The position numbers were made by a program, and so were the translations under genes. Below, piece by piece: positions 35,210 to 44,803 of a DNA stretch of 64,000 nt (within the stretch, counting starts at the first letter, position 1; each line of letters begins with the position of its first letter). The stretch covers positions 434,001 through 498,000 of the forward strand of contig NZ_JADZLQ010000001.1 of the NCBI RefSeq assembly GCF_015905305.1, written 5' to 3'. This DNA is from Pinirhizobacter soli. Its GTDB lineage: Bacteria; Pseudomonadota; Gammaproteobacteria; Xanthomonadales; Rhodanobacteraceae. The notes below the pieces were generated by a model. The model saw nothing but the letters and a program-made list of their open reading frames with translations, had not been told where the DNA came from and made no database searches.

Positions 35210-36150
35210 GGCTCGATTTCCTCCGAAGTATCGGGTTGCGCCGGGAAAGCAGGCTTTTTGCTTGCTAGCGATTCGATGGAGTTGACTCTTTCAATGAAGC
35301 GGGCCAAAGCATCAGAAGGTTCGTTATCCAAACGAAGCAGATAGGTGGTTAGCAGAGGTGTGCGGCCAGCCAGCGGACGTGCCACTACGCCTGGCTCGCG
35401 ACTAGCCGCGATCTGTGAGGCGCCAGCTAAGCCCAATGCAAAGCCGGCTGATACCAAAGCCATCATTAGGTCGATGGTGGTGACTCGCTCTGCAATCAGC
35501 GGCTCCTGCTCTACTCGTCGCAACGCGCGTTCTACCTGGCGTGCATGACCCTCGCACGCCACAGGATCACCGAGTACCAGCGGATAATGCAGCACTTCCT
35601 CCAATGGAATGCGTTTGTACTTCAGAAGAGGATGTCGAGCAGGCACTGCCAACATTAGAGGATCGTCCCAAACGGGCTCCGCGATGACTCCGTCGCCAAC
35701 CTCCTCCGATTGTGCAAACCCTACGTCATACAGATCGTCGTGCAGGCCCTTAAGCTGCTGCGTCAGCGTAACCTCGGATAAACGGATATCGATTTCCGGT
35801 TCCTCTTGGCGGCACAACGCCAAGAACGTAGAGAACCGTGATGGCGTTATGCCGTCCGACAGCGCTACCCGCAATTGGCTATGAAAACCATTGGCGGCAG
35901 CCTTCACACTGTCGCGCGCCTGCTGCAAGGCGGTGAACACACGCGGCACATTCTCCTGAAACAGCTTTCCTGCACGAGTCAGCCGCGTGCTGCGCGTCGT
36001 CCGAACAAAAAGCTTGACGCCCAGTTCTTCTTCCAATTCCTTAATCGCCCTCGAAAGAGGCGACTGCTCGATGTGCAGCCGCTCGGCCGCACGGGCGAAA
36101 TGAAGTTCTTCGGCTACCGCGAGGAAGCAGCGCAAATGGCGTAACTCCAT
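35206..36150 (-). CDS. LysR-family transcriptional regulator
   Basis: A 314-residue LysR regulator. The N-terminal winged HTH (residues 1-60, MELRHLRCFLAVAEELHFARAAERL) is followed by the two-lobed effector domain. It is co-oriented with, and 53 bp after, the peroxiredoxin-like gene and overlaps the EexN gene. Its effector is unknown. Base composition is lower in GC than the transfer genes, suggesting a different source. Confidence 0.88.
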   Translation of the reverse strand: MELRHLRCFLAVAEELHFARAAERLHIEQSPLSRAIKELEEELGVKLFVRTTRSTRLTRAGKLFQENVPRVFTALQQARDSVKAAANGFHSQLRVALSDGITPSRFSTFLALCRQEEPEIDIRLSEVTLTQQLKGLHDDLYDVGFAQSEEVGDGVIAEPVWDDPLMLAVPARHPLLKYKRIPLEEVLHYPLVLGDPVACEGHARQVERALRRVEQEPLIAERVTTIDLMMALVSAGFALGLAGASQIAASREPGVVARPLAGRTPLLTTYLLRLDNEPSDALARFIERVNSIESLASKKPAFPAQPDTSEEIEP

Positions 36151-36203
36151 TGGCTCTCCCCGATTTCAAAAATGGACTCCGTTCCTGCTAACGAAATAGA
36201 TCT

Positions 36204-36878
36204 TTATGCGGCGTCTCTGTGCCGTAGATGATCCAAGATGGGCAGCAGGTCGCTCGGTTCTGGACGCTGCGTGTAGTCCGGATTGATCTCGGCGTGGGCC
36301 ACAATTCCATCCCTGCCGATGACGTATCGACCCGGCATTGGCAAAGTCCAACTGTCCTCGCCGTTGATAACCTGAAGGTCATTTCCAAGCGTCTTATAGA
36401 GCTGGATCGTTTCGGGGGAGAGGCTATAACGTAGTCCAAATTGCGCGGCTACAAAGCCTCCTGCGTCGACGAGTATGGGGAAGCGAACTTCGTTCTCGCG
36501 AGAAGATTTCCGACTGTTTGCCGCCGTCTGCATCGATACCGCAACGATAGATGCGCCGCGTGCCTCGATGTCTTCGCGAACAGCCTCAAGTGCCTTCAAC
36601 TCAATGTTGCAGTACGGACACCAAACTCCCCGGTAGAAGCTGACAATCAAGGGCCCTCGGCTCAGAAGCTCGACGGAACTTACTCGATTGCCCTCTGCGT
36701 CGGACAGCGTAAATGTCGGAGCAGGTTTTCCAGCCTTCAATGCCAGATCAGCCCGTCCGCTGGCCACTTGTTCGGCTATGCCCTCCTTGAGACCTTTCAC
36801 GATATCGTTTGGAATCTTCCCGCTATCTATCAGCTCAGCGGTAAACGCATCGAGCGTTTCCTGCAATTTCAATTTCAT
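36204..36878 (-). CDS. AhpC/TSA-family peroxiredoxin-like protein
   Basis: A 224-residue thioredoxin-fold protein. The segment FYRGVWCPYCNIELKAL holds the peroxidatic Cys and a nearby second Cys in a WCxxC arrangement. The N-terminal 50 residues are an extra helical region found in the peroxiredoxin-like subgroup. The ATG at 36878 has GGAG six bases upstream. Its promoter region carries a LysR-type box (36967-36981) shared with the oxidoreductase operon, linking it to the same response. Confidence 0.82.
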   Translation of the reverse strand: MKLKLQETLDAFTAELIDSGKIPNDIVKGLKEGIAEQVASGRADLALKAGKPAPTFTLSDAEGNRVSSVELLSRGPLIVSFYRGVWCPYCNIELKALEAVREDIEARGASIVAVSMQTAANSRKSSRENEVRFPILVDAGGFVAAQFGLRYSLSPETIQLYKTLGNDLQVINGEDSWTLPMPGRYVIGRDGIVAHAEINPDYTQRPEPSDLLPILDHLRHRDAA

Positions 36879-36954
36879 AGTCATCTCCAACGGGATAAGC
36901 CCAGTAGTGATGACATGATCTTTGTTCCCGGTGAGTTCCGGTAGTCACAAAAAC

Positions 36955-36981
36955 TGACTTAAACAAATTCAGAAATTGAAT
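36955..36981. promoter_or_regulatory. LysR-type operator upstream of the peroxiredoxin gene
   Basis: ATTCAgaaatTGAAT (36967-36981) is a dyad of the LysR T-N11-A type. Six bases to its left lies TGACTT (36955-36960). The same TGACTT, 6-bp gap, ATTCAGnnATTGAAT arrangement recurs at 42309-42335 in the same orientation. Both face genes of the redox cargo, so a shared regulator is likely. Confidence 0.65.
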
Positions 36982-37015
36982 ACGTCTGCGTGGCGAACCG
37001 AACGGGTGAATCCAC

Positions 37016-37936
37016 TCACTTCAGCGAGAGATGCGCCAGTTCAGCATCGGCATAGTTCTCAAACTCTGCGGCGATGAAGTTTGAGAATGCACGCGCCGAC
37101 GGCTTGGCGGCACGCCCTGCCGGAAGGACGACGTGGGCATCGGCTGTCCCCATCTCCCACTCGGAGAGGATTCTCACTAACTGGCCGCTTTTCAGTTCAT
37201 TCAACATGCCAAGAAGACCACCAGAGATGATGCCGAGTCCAGCAACAGCGGCTGCGATGGCGCCTTCTGTTCCGTTTAGCAGGAATCGCCCATCGACGCG
37301 GACCGATGTCGTCTTTCCATCCTTGTAGAACGTCCATCCCTCTATACCGCGCGCAGACGGGCCGACGATGAGTGTGTGCCCATACAGAGCCGCTGGTTTC
37401 ATCGGAGTGCCTGCCTTGGCTAGGTACTCGGGCGAAGCTGCAACTATTCGATGAATCGTGCCAAGCTTTCGTGCGACGGCCGAAGAGTCTGCCAGGCTTC
37501 CTACTCGGAGTGCGACATCTACTGCGTCGCCGACCAGGTCCTGTTTTTCATCACTGAGAATGAATTCGACGCGAAGTTCCGGGTGTTGATCGGTAAAGCG
37601 GGCGATCCGCGGAAGCAGCGTTCTCACGACAAACGAGGTGGAGGCAGCTATCCTCAATAAACCGCGCAGCTCGCCAGTGCCCCGAGCGGCGTGGTCAGCC
37701 TCATCCAGCGCTGAAAGAATCGCCTCAACCCGCGCGAGATAGTCCGAGCCGGCCTCCGTCAGCGTGACGGCGCGCGTTGTGCGAACGAATAGAGCAGCGC
37801 CCACTTGTTCCTCCAGCGAAGCGACGATGCGTGAGGCTGTCGGCTGCGAAATGCCCAGTTCCCGTCCCGCCGCAGAGAAGCTGCCGGTGCGGGCGACGCG
37901 GGTGAAGAGCTGCAAAGAAAAGAATCGGTCATTCAT
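37016..37936 (-). CDS. LysR-family transcriptional regulator
   Basis: A 306-residue LysR regulator (MNDRFFSLQLFTRVARTGSF, HTH at residues 1-60). It resembles the group that controls neighbouring oxidoreductase genes. It lies between the two operons that share the ATTCA-N5-TGAAT box and is the best candidate to bind it. Its own upstream region is AT-rich without a copy of the box. Confidence 0.88.
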   Translation of the reverse strand: MNDRFFSLQLFTRVARTGSFSAAGRELGISQPTASRIVASLEEQVGAALFVRTTRAVTLTEAGSDYLARVEAILSALDEADHAARGTGELRGLLRIAASTSFVVRTLLPRIARFTDQHPELRVEFILSDEKQDLVGDAVDVALRVGSLADSSAVARKLGTIHRIVAASPEYLAKAGTPMKPAALYGHTLIVGPSARGIEGWTFYKDGKTTSVRVDGRFLLNGTEGAIAAAVAGLGIISGGLLGMLNELKSGQLVRILSEWEMGTADAHVVLPAGRAAKPSARAFSNFIAAEFENYADAELAHLSLK

Positions 37937-38051
37937 TTGTTTTTTAAATTTTCTACCTTGTGTATTCCTATATTAATTTATAATTTGAATTTATGTATTG
38001 CTGAATTCGCACTTGCTGCTGTCGACCTTGGCTATCGCGTGTCGTGTTGCG

Positions 38052-39047
38052 TCAGATTGCAATGACGGTCTTGCCAATGGACCGGTGGCCCTCGACGAGT
38101 CCGTGGGCCGTTTTCATCGTTGCTGGTGTGAGACCGTCCAGCCGGGTCGTCACGATCGGCTTCACCTGTCCTTTGACGACTAGCTCAGATACGGTTTCGA
38201 GAATGCTGCCCTGTCTCTCCGGCGCGCTGCCATTGATGATCCTGCTGAAGACCATTTCCATGTGGAGCGAAGCCGCCTTCATCATGAGCGGGCTAACGTC
38301 GAGCGAGGGTCCGCCGTCCACCACGGAAAGGTGGCCGAACGGGCGCAGTGCCCTGGCGATCCAACCGATCTGATCGGAGGTCTTCGCAGTCGAAAGCACC
38401 ATATCAAGATGGGCAATCCCGGCCGAGGCGAGCTGCTCGGCAATGTCGCCGCCGTGATCGAGCACCAGGTCGGCGCCCATCTTCTTACTCCACGCCTTCG
38501 ATTCTGATCGCGATCCAGTGCCAATGACGAATGCTTTGGTCCTCGCTTTCAGAAGCTGGGTTGCGAGCGAACCTACGCCTCCGGCACCTCCGAGGATGAG
38601 GACACGATCGACTCCGGCCGGTAGTTCGTCTTGGTCGCGGAAGATGGCCTCCCATGCCGTCAATGAACCGATGGGCAAGCTCGCGGCTTCGACGAACGAA
38701 AGCTGATCTGGTACGGCGGCCAGAATTCGATGGTCGACGGCAACGCGTTCCGCCCAGCAACCGTCGCGCGTCATGTCGCCTGTGCCATAGACCCGATCGC
38801 CTGCCTTGAAGCGTCCCGCCGAGGCGCCTGTGGCGACGACGACGCCTGCGAACTCCCAGCCAAGCAGGACACGGCCGCCGGGCTCCGCGCTTCGCACGCT
38901 GCGAAAGAATGCTTCGCCCGGATTGACGCCGATCGCGCGGACCTCAACCAGGACATCGGTGTCGCGCAGTGCGGGTTCCGCTAGGTCAACAAGCTCGATG
39001 GCGAAATTTTCGAGTGTGTGAGCCTTTTCATAAACGAGCGCCTTCAT
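38052..39047 (-). CDS. Zinc-type alcohol dehydrogenase / quinone oxidoreductase-like
   Basis: A 331-residue medium-chain dehydrogenase/reductase. The GroES-like N-terminal domain (VRAIGVNPGEAFFRS; LLGWEFAGVVVATG) precedes a Rossmann domain with ILGGAGGVGSLATQLLKA. Zinc ligands typical of classical ADH are not evident, so a quinone- or enone-reductase activity is more likely. It overlaps the next gene upstream by four bases. Confidence 0.85.
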   Translation of the reverse strand: MKALVYEKAHTLENFAIELVDLAEPALRDTDVLVEVRAIGVNPGEAFFRSVRSAEPGGRVLLGWEFAGVVVATGASAGRFKAGDRVYGTGDMTRDGCWAERVAVDHRILAAVPDQLSFVEAASLPIGSLTAWEAIFRDQDELPAGVDRVLILGGAGGVGSLATQLLKARTKAFVIGTGSRSESKAWSKKMGADLVLDHGGDIAEQLASAGIAHLDMVLSTAKTSDQIGWIARALRPFGHLSVVDGGPSLDVSPLMMKAASLHMEMVFSRIINGSAPERQGSILETVSELVVKGQVKPIVTTRLDGLTPATMKTAHGLVEGHRSIGKTVIAI

Positions 39048-39652
39048 AGCGAAAACCTCTCGACGAAGTTGAGCCTGATCCCCGCAAGCGGCCCGCCAAG
39101 CTGCTGCAGACGACCACCGACAGCCAGAGAGCCAAGATCCACCCCGGTAAAGCCGATCTCTTCAATCAGATCATGCACGGGCTTCTTCGCTTCGCCGTCG
39201 TCACCCGAAACAAAGAGCGCTGTGCGAGGTTTGGATGGTGTGAAGTCGGATATCCACGCCATGGGCACGGAGTTGAACGCCTTTACCACCCGTGCGCCAG
39301 GTGTCAAGTCCGAAACAATCTCGCTCGATGTTCGCCCCGACAGGTCGCCGACGGAGAGCGGCGAAATGCCGGCGACGCGGTTCGTCGCATCCACCAGCAC
39401 ACGACCCTTCCAGTCAGAAATCGAGAACAGGGCCGTTTGGACGTGCCACCACATGACCGCCAAGACGACGATGTCTTGGTCGGCCGCCTGCTGCGGCGTC
39501 CCGGCCGAAACGCCGGGGCCGAGTTGTTTAACCAACTCGGCGAGCGACTCCGGCCCGCGCGTGTTGCTCAACATGACCTTGTGCCCGTGCGGCAGCACAT
39601 GCCTCGCGATAGTTTGCGCGACGGTGCCCGCGCCGATGATGCCGATATTCAT
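39044..39652 (-). CDS. NADPH-dependent F420 reductase-like NAD(P)-binding protein
   Basis: A 202-residue COG2085-type protein. Its Rossmann motif is MNIGIIGAGTVAQTIA and it has the substrate-side pattern VLAVMWWHVQTAL. Bacterial members without F420 are NADP-binding reductases of unknown substrate. It overlaps genes on both sides by four bases, indicating a coupled operon. Confidence 0.8.
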   Translation of the reverse strand: MNIGIIGAGTVAQTIARHVLPHGHKVMLSNTRGPESLAELVKQLGPGVSAGTPQQAADQDIVVLAVMWWHVQTALFSISDWKGRVLVDATNRVAGISPLSVGDLSGRTSSEIVSDLTPGARVVKAFNSVPMAWISDFTPSKPRTALFVSGDDGEAKKPVHDLIEEIGFTGVDLGSLAVGGRLQQLGGPLAGIRLNFVERFSL

Positions 39653-40542
39653 GGTGCGCTCTTCTGGGCTTGGGCCGCTTCCGCGACCGAACGCAGATAC
39701 TCAGCGGGCGTCGTTGGCTTGCGGCCGATGAGCGTTTCGAGATCGTTGGTAACCTCTTCCCACTCGCCCTGGTTCATGCCCTGCACCCATTTCAGGATGA
39801 ACGGAGAGACGAAATCCGGGAAGCCGAGCGCCGCCATCGACTTGATGTACTCCTCATCCGAGATCGCGATGTACGGCACGTCTTTGCCGTGGATCTCCGA
39901 GAGAATCCGAGCAATGTCGGCCCAGGAGACCGCAGGTGCGCCCGACAGATAGTACGACTTGCCCTCGTGCCCCGTTCCGGTCAGGACAGCCGCATGGGCA
40001 GCCGCCAGATCGTCGCGGGTCGCCGCCGTGAACTTGTGGTTGCCTGCCGGCACCCGAACGCCGGTCTCCACGGCGTTCGGCCCGGCATACATGATGGCGG
40101 GCTCCATGAAAGGTGGGTGTTGCACGAGCGTATAGGCTACGCCGGACGACCGCAGCCTCTCGATCGAGAAGATGTCTTCCTCGGTGATTTCCGTCATGGT
40201 GAAAGTCGAGCCAGCCTTGCGGTAGATCGGCATGTAAACCAGGTGCTGCACACCGGCCTCGGCCGCCACGTCGATCACATTGGCGTGAGCCGTCTTGCGA
40301 TCCGTGAAGGCGTGCGTCGAGGTCAACATCAGCTTTTCGGCGCCCCTGAAGGCGCGAGTCAGCGACTCGCGATCCAGATAGTCGCCCTGACGCAACTCGA
40401 CGCCGAGCGCCGCGAGGTCTTCCGCCTTCGCCGGGTCACGCACGAGCGCGATCAGCTCGCTCGCGGGACGTTTTTTTAACAGATGCAGAACCGTCTTCTT
40501 GCCGATATCGCCGCTTGCGCCGGTTACGAGAATTTTGCTCAT
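39649..40542 (-). CDS. NmrA-like SDR-family NAD(P)-binding protein
   Basis: A 297-residue atypical short-chain dehydrogenase (ILVTGASGDIGKKTVLHLLKK at the N-terminus, given as residues 4-24). It resembles QorB/NmrA quinone reductases and redox sensors, with a C-terminal AWVADI-like SWADIARILSEIHGK. It is part of the five-gene redox operon. Confidence 0.82.
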   Translation of the reverse strand: MSKILVTGASGDIGKKTVLHLLKKRPASELIALVRDPAKAEDLAALGVELRQGDYLDRESLTRAFRGAEKLMLTSTHAFTDRKTAHANVIDVAAEAGVQHLVYMPIYRKAGSTFTMTEITEEDIFSIERLRSSGVAYTLVQHPPFMEPAIMYAGPNAVETGVRVPAGNHKFTAATRDDLAAAHAAVLTGTGHEGKSYYLSGAPAVSWADIARILSEIHGKDVPYIAISDEEYIKSMAALGFPDFVSPFILKWVQGMNQGEWEEVTNDLETLIGRKPTTPAEYLRSVAEAAQAQKSAP

Positions 40543-40648
40543 TTGATGTCTTACCTTTCACTAGAAATTTGTTTTGGCGCCAACAGAGCCAGCGACCTGC
40601 TTGGCGCTCAGCATCCGAGATGCCCTGCGCCTTTAGAAAATGGCGTTG

Positions 40649-41332
40649 TCATGCAGCCTTCGCCGCCCTACGCGCTTCACGCCGGACGGGTTGCGGAGCG
40701 TTCGGATTCATTTCCTTGGCGATGGAATAGGCACGCTCGGTTGCCGGGCGCGACGCGATAGCCTCCAACCAGCGTTCGAGCGCGGGATATTCGTCCACGT
40801 CGATCCCGAACAGGTTGTAAGGAGCCGACCAACCATAGGCGGCGATGTCCGCGATCGAGTATGTGTCGCCAGCCAGCCACTCGCGGTCTTCGAGGCGCTT
40901 GTTGAGCACACCGAAGAGGCGCTCGGTCTCGGCCTTGTAACGGTCAATGCCGAACTGATGCTTCTCGTTGTTGCGCAGGAAGAAAATGAGCTGGCCTGGC
41001 ATCGGGCCGAGGCCGGCGACCTGCCAGAAGAGCCATTGCATCGCTTCAGTCCGGCCACGAATGTCCGAAGGCAGGAGCTGGCCTGTCTTGTCGGCTAGGT
41101 AGTGCAGGATCGCGCCGGATTCGAAAATGCTGATCGGAGAGCCCCCATCGATGGGTTCATGGTCCACGATCGCCGGAATCTTGTTGTTAGGCGCGATTTC
41201 GAGGAATTCGGGTTTGAATTGGTCGTTCTGGACCAGGTTGACCGGGATGATGTTGTAAGGAAGCCCTGTCTCTTCCAGAAACATCGTGACCTTGTGGCCG
41301 TTCGGCGTGGTCCAATAGTGCAGGTCAATCAT
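40649..41332 (-). CDS. Glutathione S-transferase
   Basis: A 227-residue GST of the YfcG/Ure2-like type. The thioredoxin-like N-terminal domain (MIDLHYWTTPNGHKVTMFLEE) has the Asn/Thr active-site region, and KIPAIVDHEP carries the cis-Pro. The helical C-terminal domain follows. YfcG-like enzymes reduce disulphides or act on electrophiles with glutathione. It lies between two SDR genes in the redox operon. Confidence 0.88.
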   Translation of the reverse strand: MIDLHYWTTPNGHKVTMFLEETGLPYNIIPVNLVQNDQFKPEFLEIAPNNKIPAIVDHEPIDGGSPISIFESGAILHYLADKTGQLLPSDIRGRTEAMQWLFWQVAGLGPMPGQLIFFLRNNEKHQFGIDRYKAETERLFGVLNKRLEDREWLAGDTYSIADIAAYGWSAPYNLFGIDVDEYPALERWLEAIASRPATERAYSIAKEMNPNAPQPVRREARRAAKAA

Positions 41333-41413
41333 GTTTCACCTTTCGCTGGAAAATCAGGAAAGCCGCCGCTCGTATTGAAACGGAGCGGCGGCCGTCTGCT
41401 GAGGAAGCTACGA

Positions 41414-42193
41414 TCAAATACCGGCCAAGGTGCCCCAGCCACCGCCAACGAATAGCGTATCGCCGGTGATGTACGAGGCCCGCTGCGACGCCAGGAAGAC
41501 GATGGCTTCCGCCAGGTCTTCTGCCTTGCCGGCACGGCCTTCGAGCGGCACCGTGGCGAAGAACTGCGCGTCGGTGATACCCATCGCCTGGGTGATGGTC
41601 TTGCGAACCTCGTCACCGCCGGGGGTGATGATCGGGCCGGGCGACACGATGTTCACGCGTACACCCTGCGGCGCCAGTTCCTTGGCGAGCGATTCCGACC
41701 AGTTGTCCAGTGCGGCCTTGGCGGCGCCGTAGTGCGCCATCGGCCCACCGAATGCAATGCGGCCGCCGGCAGTGATGTTGACGATCGAGCCCTTGCTCTT
41801 CACCAGCTCGTCCAGAGATGCGTAGGTGATGCGCAGGGCGGCCAGGAAGTTGATGTTCAGGCTATCGACCCATTCCTCGTCCGAGATCGCAGTCGAGGCC
41901 GGCAGATGGAGTCGGGCGGCGCCGGCATTGTTGATCAGGATGTCGAGACCGCCGAGCGCGGCGATTGCCTCCTTGGCAACCTTCTGCGCGCCTTCAAGGG
42001 TGCGCGTGTCGCCGGAGATGAACGTCGCGCCCTTCGGCGTTTCAGCGTGCGTGTTCCGGGATGTGACGACGACCTTCGCGCCGCCGTCGATGAAGCGCTG
42101 CGCGGTGGCCGCGCCGATACCGCGCGACCCGCCGGTAACAAGGACGCGGCGACCGGCGAATTCTTTGGTGAGATCGAGTAAGTATGAGGACAT
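41414..42193 (-). CDS. Classical short-chain dehydrogenase/reductase
   Basis: A 259-residue SDR with the cofactor motif TGGSRGIG, an NNAG motif (ILINNAGAARL), and catalytic Tyr-x3-Lys in HYGAAKAAL. It is the first gene of the redox operon, and its upstream region holds the LysR-type box at 42309-42335. Substrate unknown. Confidence 0.88.
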   Translation of the reverse strand: MSSYLLDLTKEFAGRRVLVTGGSRGIGAATAQRFIDGGAKVVVTSRNTHAETPKGATFISGDTRTLEGAQKVAKEAIAALGGLDILINNAGAARLHLPASTAISDEEWVDSLNINFLAALRITYASLDELVKSKGSIVNITAGGRIAFGGPMAHYGAAKAALDNWSESLAKELAPQGVRVNIVSPGPIITPGGDEVRKTITQAMGITDAQFFATVPLEGRAGKAEDLAEAIVFLASQRASYITGDTLFVGGGWGTLAGI

Positions 42194-42308
42194 GTTCAGG
42201 CTCTTTCAGTTGACAGTGATTGGCGGATATCGAAGGCTCGAAATTTATTAAGCCTCTCGATTGCAGCCATGATGCTTTATTCACTGAAACGGCAGTAGCC
42301 TGAAAAAA

Positions 42309-42335
42309 TGACTTTGATATATTCAGTTATTGAAT
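42309..42335. promoter_or_regulatory. LysR-type operator upstream of the redox operon
   Basis: ATTCAgttatTGAAT (42321-42335), preceded six bases away by TGACTT (42309-42314), matches the arrangement at 36955-36981. It lies 128 bp upstream of the SDR start, against 89 bp from the chosen peroxiredoxin start for the first copy. Confidence 0.65.
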
Positions 42336-42384
42336 AGAAGGTTCTTAAACTTTATGCGCCTGCGGAGACAAATACCCCTCGGTA

Positions 42385-44355
42385 TTAGCTTATGGCTGGC
42401 CCGCGTTGTCGGCCGAATTCCCATGTCACGCCACCACCACGCACCACTGCGGCCATGGTCTGTCCTAGCCGCTGCTCGATCACTGGCCTCCATGGAACCA
42501 AGCTGAAGCCCGTGCCGTCATCGAGCATCGCGTAGCGTCCACTGGCAAGCATGATGCTGCGCCGATAGGTGCCGGCAACGCGTTGCCCATCAGCCGCCGG
42601 CCGATGCGTCAGCCCGGTTTCGGCGGCGATGTCCGTCGCGGCCTGCTCCAACTCGCGCCCGCGCAGCGTCGCGAGCAGGTTACGGGCAAGGACGACTCGC
42701 TGCCCACGGTGCTCGGCCAATCCCTGTTCGGCCAAGAAATCGGCGCGCGCCCGCAACGCATCTTTGACCTCGCTGCCAAAGCCAAAGTCACCGAGCCCCT
42801 TGCCGCCGCCGACCAGTTGTTGGTCGAGCCAGGTGGTGCCGATTACGCGAGTCTGCCGCTCGATCGGCAGATGCGATTTCAACTCTACCGCCACGCCACC
42901 GCCAAGGCGTTGCGCGTCGTACTGGCGACCCCGCTCGGCCAAGTTGTCAGGCACTCGCCAGACACCTTCGGCCTCGCGCTCCACGATGCCGGCGCGGCGC
43001 AGGGCTTCGAGCCGGCGCACGTGCGCGGCCACCACCTCACGCGGGTCGCGGTCGGGCGTGGCCTGACGTTGCGCGACAGCTAGGTGGTGATCGGTGCGGT
43101 AGATACCATCGACGGTCAGCGCGGTGATGTTTCGGTCGGCGGCGCGCACATCGGCCGAGCCTTTCACCTCCACAACGGCGCCGGTCGGGTACTGCTCCAA
43201 TTCTGACCGCAGCGGCAACGCGACGTAGTGCGCTTTGCCGTCCGTGCCGTCGACGATCAGGTACCCTTTGTCGTACAGCTCGTCGGCCAGCCCCTTGTCA
43301 ACGACGCGGCCGACGATGGCGCGGTCATCCTTGCCAGGCTGGAATACTGCCAGCTCCCGCTGCTTGCCACTCATGGCTCGCTGCATCGTGCGGATGATGT
43401 CGCCGCGCTCGCTCATTGCCCGCAATGTCGGCTCGGCCTCGGGATGAATCGCCCACATGCCGGGTTGCTGCTCAGTAGCCAGCCCCATGCGCTGCAAGTG
43501 CTGCAGGCGGCCGATCAGCACTTGCCGCTGGCGTTGCAGCAGGGGTTCGGCGAAGCGTTCGGTACGTACCAAGCCGTCATCACCGGCCTCTCGCTGCACA
43601 CGCTGCAACGTGCGATCCAGTCCCGTCCACCGCTCCTGATCGATTTCGCGGTGCATGGCGCGCTGGATCTCCAGCTCGGTGCGCGGTCCCAGCCATTCGG
43701 TCGCCAGTTCCGATGCCCGATGGCGCATCCCCTCGGCGATGTAGTCACGGGAAATGATGAGGTCTTTGCCGGTGTCATCCTTGCCGCGCAAGACGACGTG
43801 CGTGTGCGGGTTGTCCGTATTCCAATGATCGACTGCCACCCATTCCAGGCGCGTGCCTAGGTCCGCCTCCATGCGCGCCATCAAGTGCCGGGTGTAGGTA
43901 CGCAGATCGTCGAGCTGTTCGGCATTTTCCGGCGAGACGATGAACCGGAACTGGTGCCGATCCTCGCGCCCGCGTTCCTCGAAGGCGGCGGTGTCCGCCG
44001 CGTCGGTCGTCGGGCCGTAGGCATGGCCCGGCCCGCCCTGGCGATCGACGCCTTCGCGTTCGATGTAGCGCAAATGCGCGACGGTCGAGCGCGGCCCGGC
44101 TTTCGCCAGATTGACCAGCCGCGCCTTGATCGTCACGCGCCGGGCATTCCCGGTCAGCGAGCGTCCGGCGAAGCGCGCCGCGACATGGCCGCGACCCAGC
44201 CGGGAACCGGGCCGCTGGCCAGCTTTTCCGACTGCCTTGCCGAGCTTGGCACCGGCCTTATTGGTCTGGCGCAGCACCTTGCTGATGAAGGCGTCGCCGC
44301 GCTGCTTCGGCGCACCAGGGCGGACGCGGAAACGGTCATCGTCGCGGCTGCTCAT
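42385..44355 (-). CDS. traI: Relaxase (MOB_P-like, DUF3363) TraI/VirD2-like
   Basis: A 656-residue relaxase that nicks oriT and pilots the transferred strand. The catalytic Tyr is probably Y97 (AHLRYIEREG). The metal-binding His triad is H177 and H184-x-H186 (VDHWNTDNPHTH). The C-terminal two-thirds is a DUF3363 region, common to relaxases of Tn4371-type elements. The ATG at 44355 (MSSRDDDRFRVRPG) is the family start. The non-coding stretch just upstream is a likely oriT. Confidence 0.92.
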   Translation of the reverse strand: MSSRDDDRFRVRPGAPKQRGDAFISKVLRQTNKAGAKLGKAVGKAGQRPGSRLGRGHVAARFAGRSLTGNARRVTIKARLVNLAKAGPRSTVAHLRYIEREGVDRQGGPGHAYGPTTDAADTAAFEERGREDRHQFRFIVSPENAEQLDDLRTYTRHLMARMEADLGTRLEWVAVDHWNTDNPHTHVVLRGKDDTGKDLIISRDYIAEGMRHRASELATEWLGPRTELEIQRAMHREIDQERWTGLDRTLQRVQREAGDDGLVRTERFAEPLLQRQRQVLIGRLQHLQRMGLATEQQPGMWAIHPEAEPTLRAMSERGDIIRTMQRAMSGKQRELAVFQPGKDDRAIVGRVVDKGLADELYDKGYLIVDGTDGKAHYVALPLRSELEQYPTGAVVEVKGSADVRAADRNITALTVDGIYRTDHHLAVAQRQATPDRDPREVVAAHVRRLEALRRAGIVEREAEGVWRVPDNLAERGRQYDAQRLGGGVAVELKSHLPIERQTRVIGTTWLDQQLVGGGKGLGDFGFGSEVKDALRARADFLAEQGLAEHRGQRVVLARNLLATLRGRELEQAATDIAAETGLTHRPAADGQRVAGTYRRSIMLASGRYAMLDDGTGFSLVPWRPVIEQRLGQTMAAVVRGGGVTWEFGRQRGPAIS

Positions 44356-44803
44356 GAGGCGGCTCCATCCAAGACCATCGCACCCCCGCGCGCGAAGCAC
44401 GCGCTTTCGCCAATACCGATGCGGCATTGCGCACCTTCGCGGCACGCTGCCGCTCCTAGGCGCGTGCCGCGCCACCCCCACGTGCAGACTGGCTTTTCGC
44501 GCGACGTAGTGCCGCGACCTTTTATCTTGCCTTCCGCCTTTGCCCTTCGCTTTCGCTCCGGGCCTCGGCGTCCCGGCGGTGCTGCGCTGCCCACAGCCAG
44601 CCCGCCGGCAAACGCAGCCACGGCCACAGGCCGGGCGCGTTCGAGGCAAGACGCCTGCACATGGGAAGGCGGCGGCGGATGTTGCGCGAAGTGCGGCGCG
44701 AATGCGCACGTACTGCACGCGCGACGACATCGTGACGACCAGCGGAACGACATACCGGATGGCACGATGAGATGCACGGGAACGTGCAGCAAATCGACGG
44801 CCA
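44356..44803. other. Non-coding gap, probable oriT region
   Basis: This 448-bp stretch between the relaxase and TraF genes holds no convincing gene. TATCTTGC (44523-44530) fits the IncP/VirD2 nick-site pattern YATCYTG/Y. An inverted repeat TCGCG/CGCGA (44497-44501 and 44513-44517) lies 5-12 bases before it, similar to the arrangement in RP4. Position next to the relaxase supports this, but the match is short. Confidence 0.35.
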
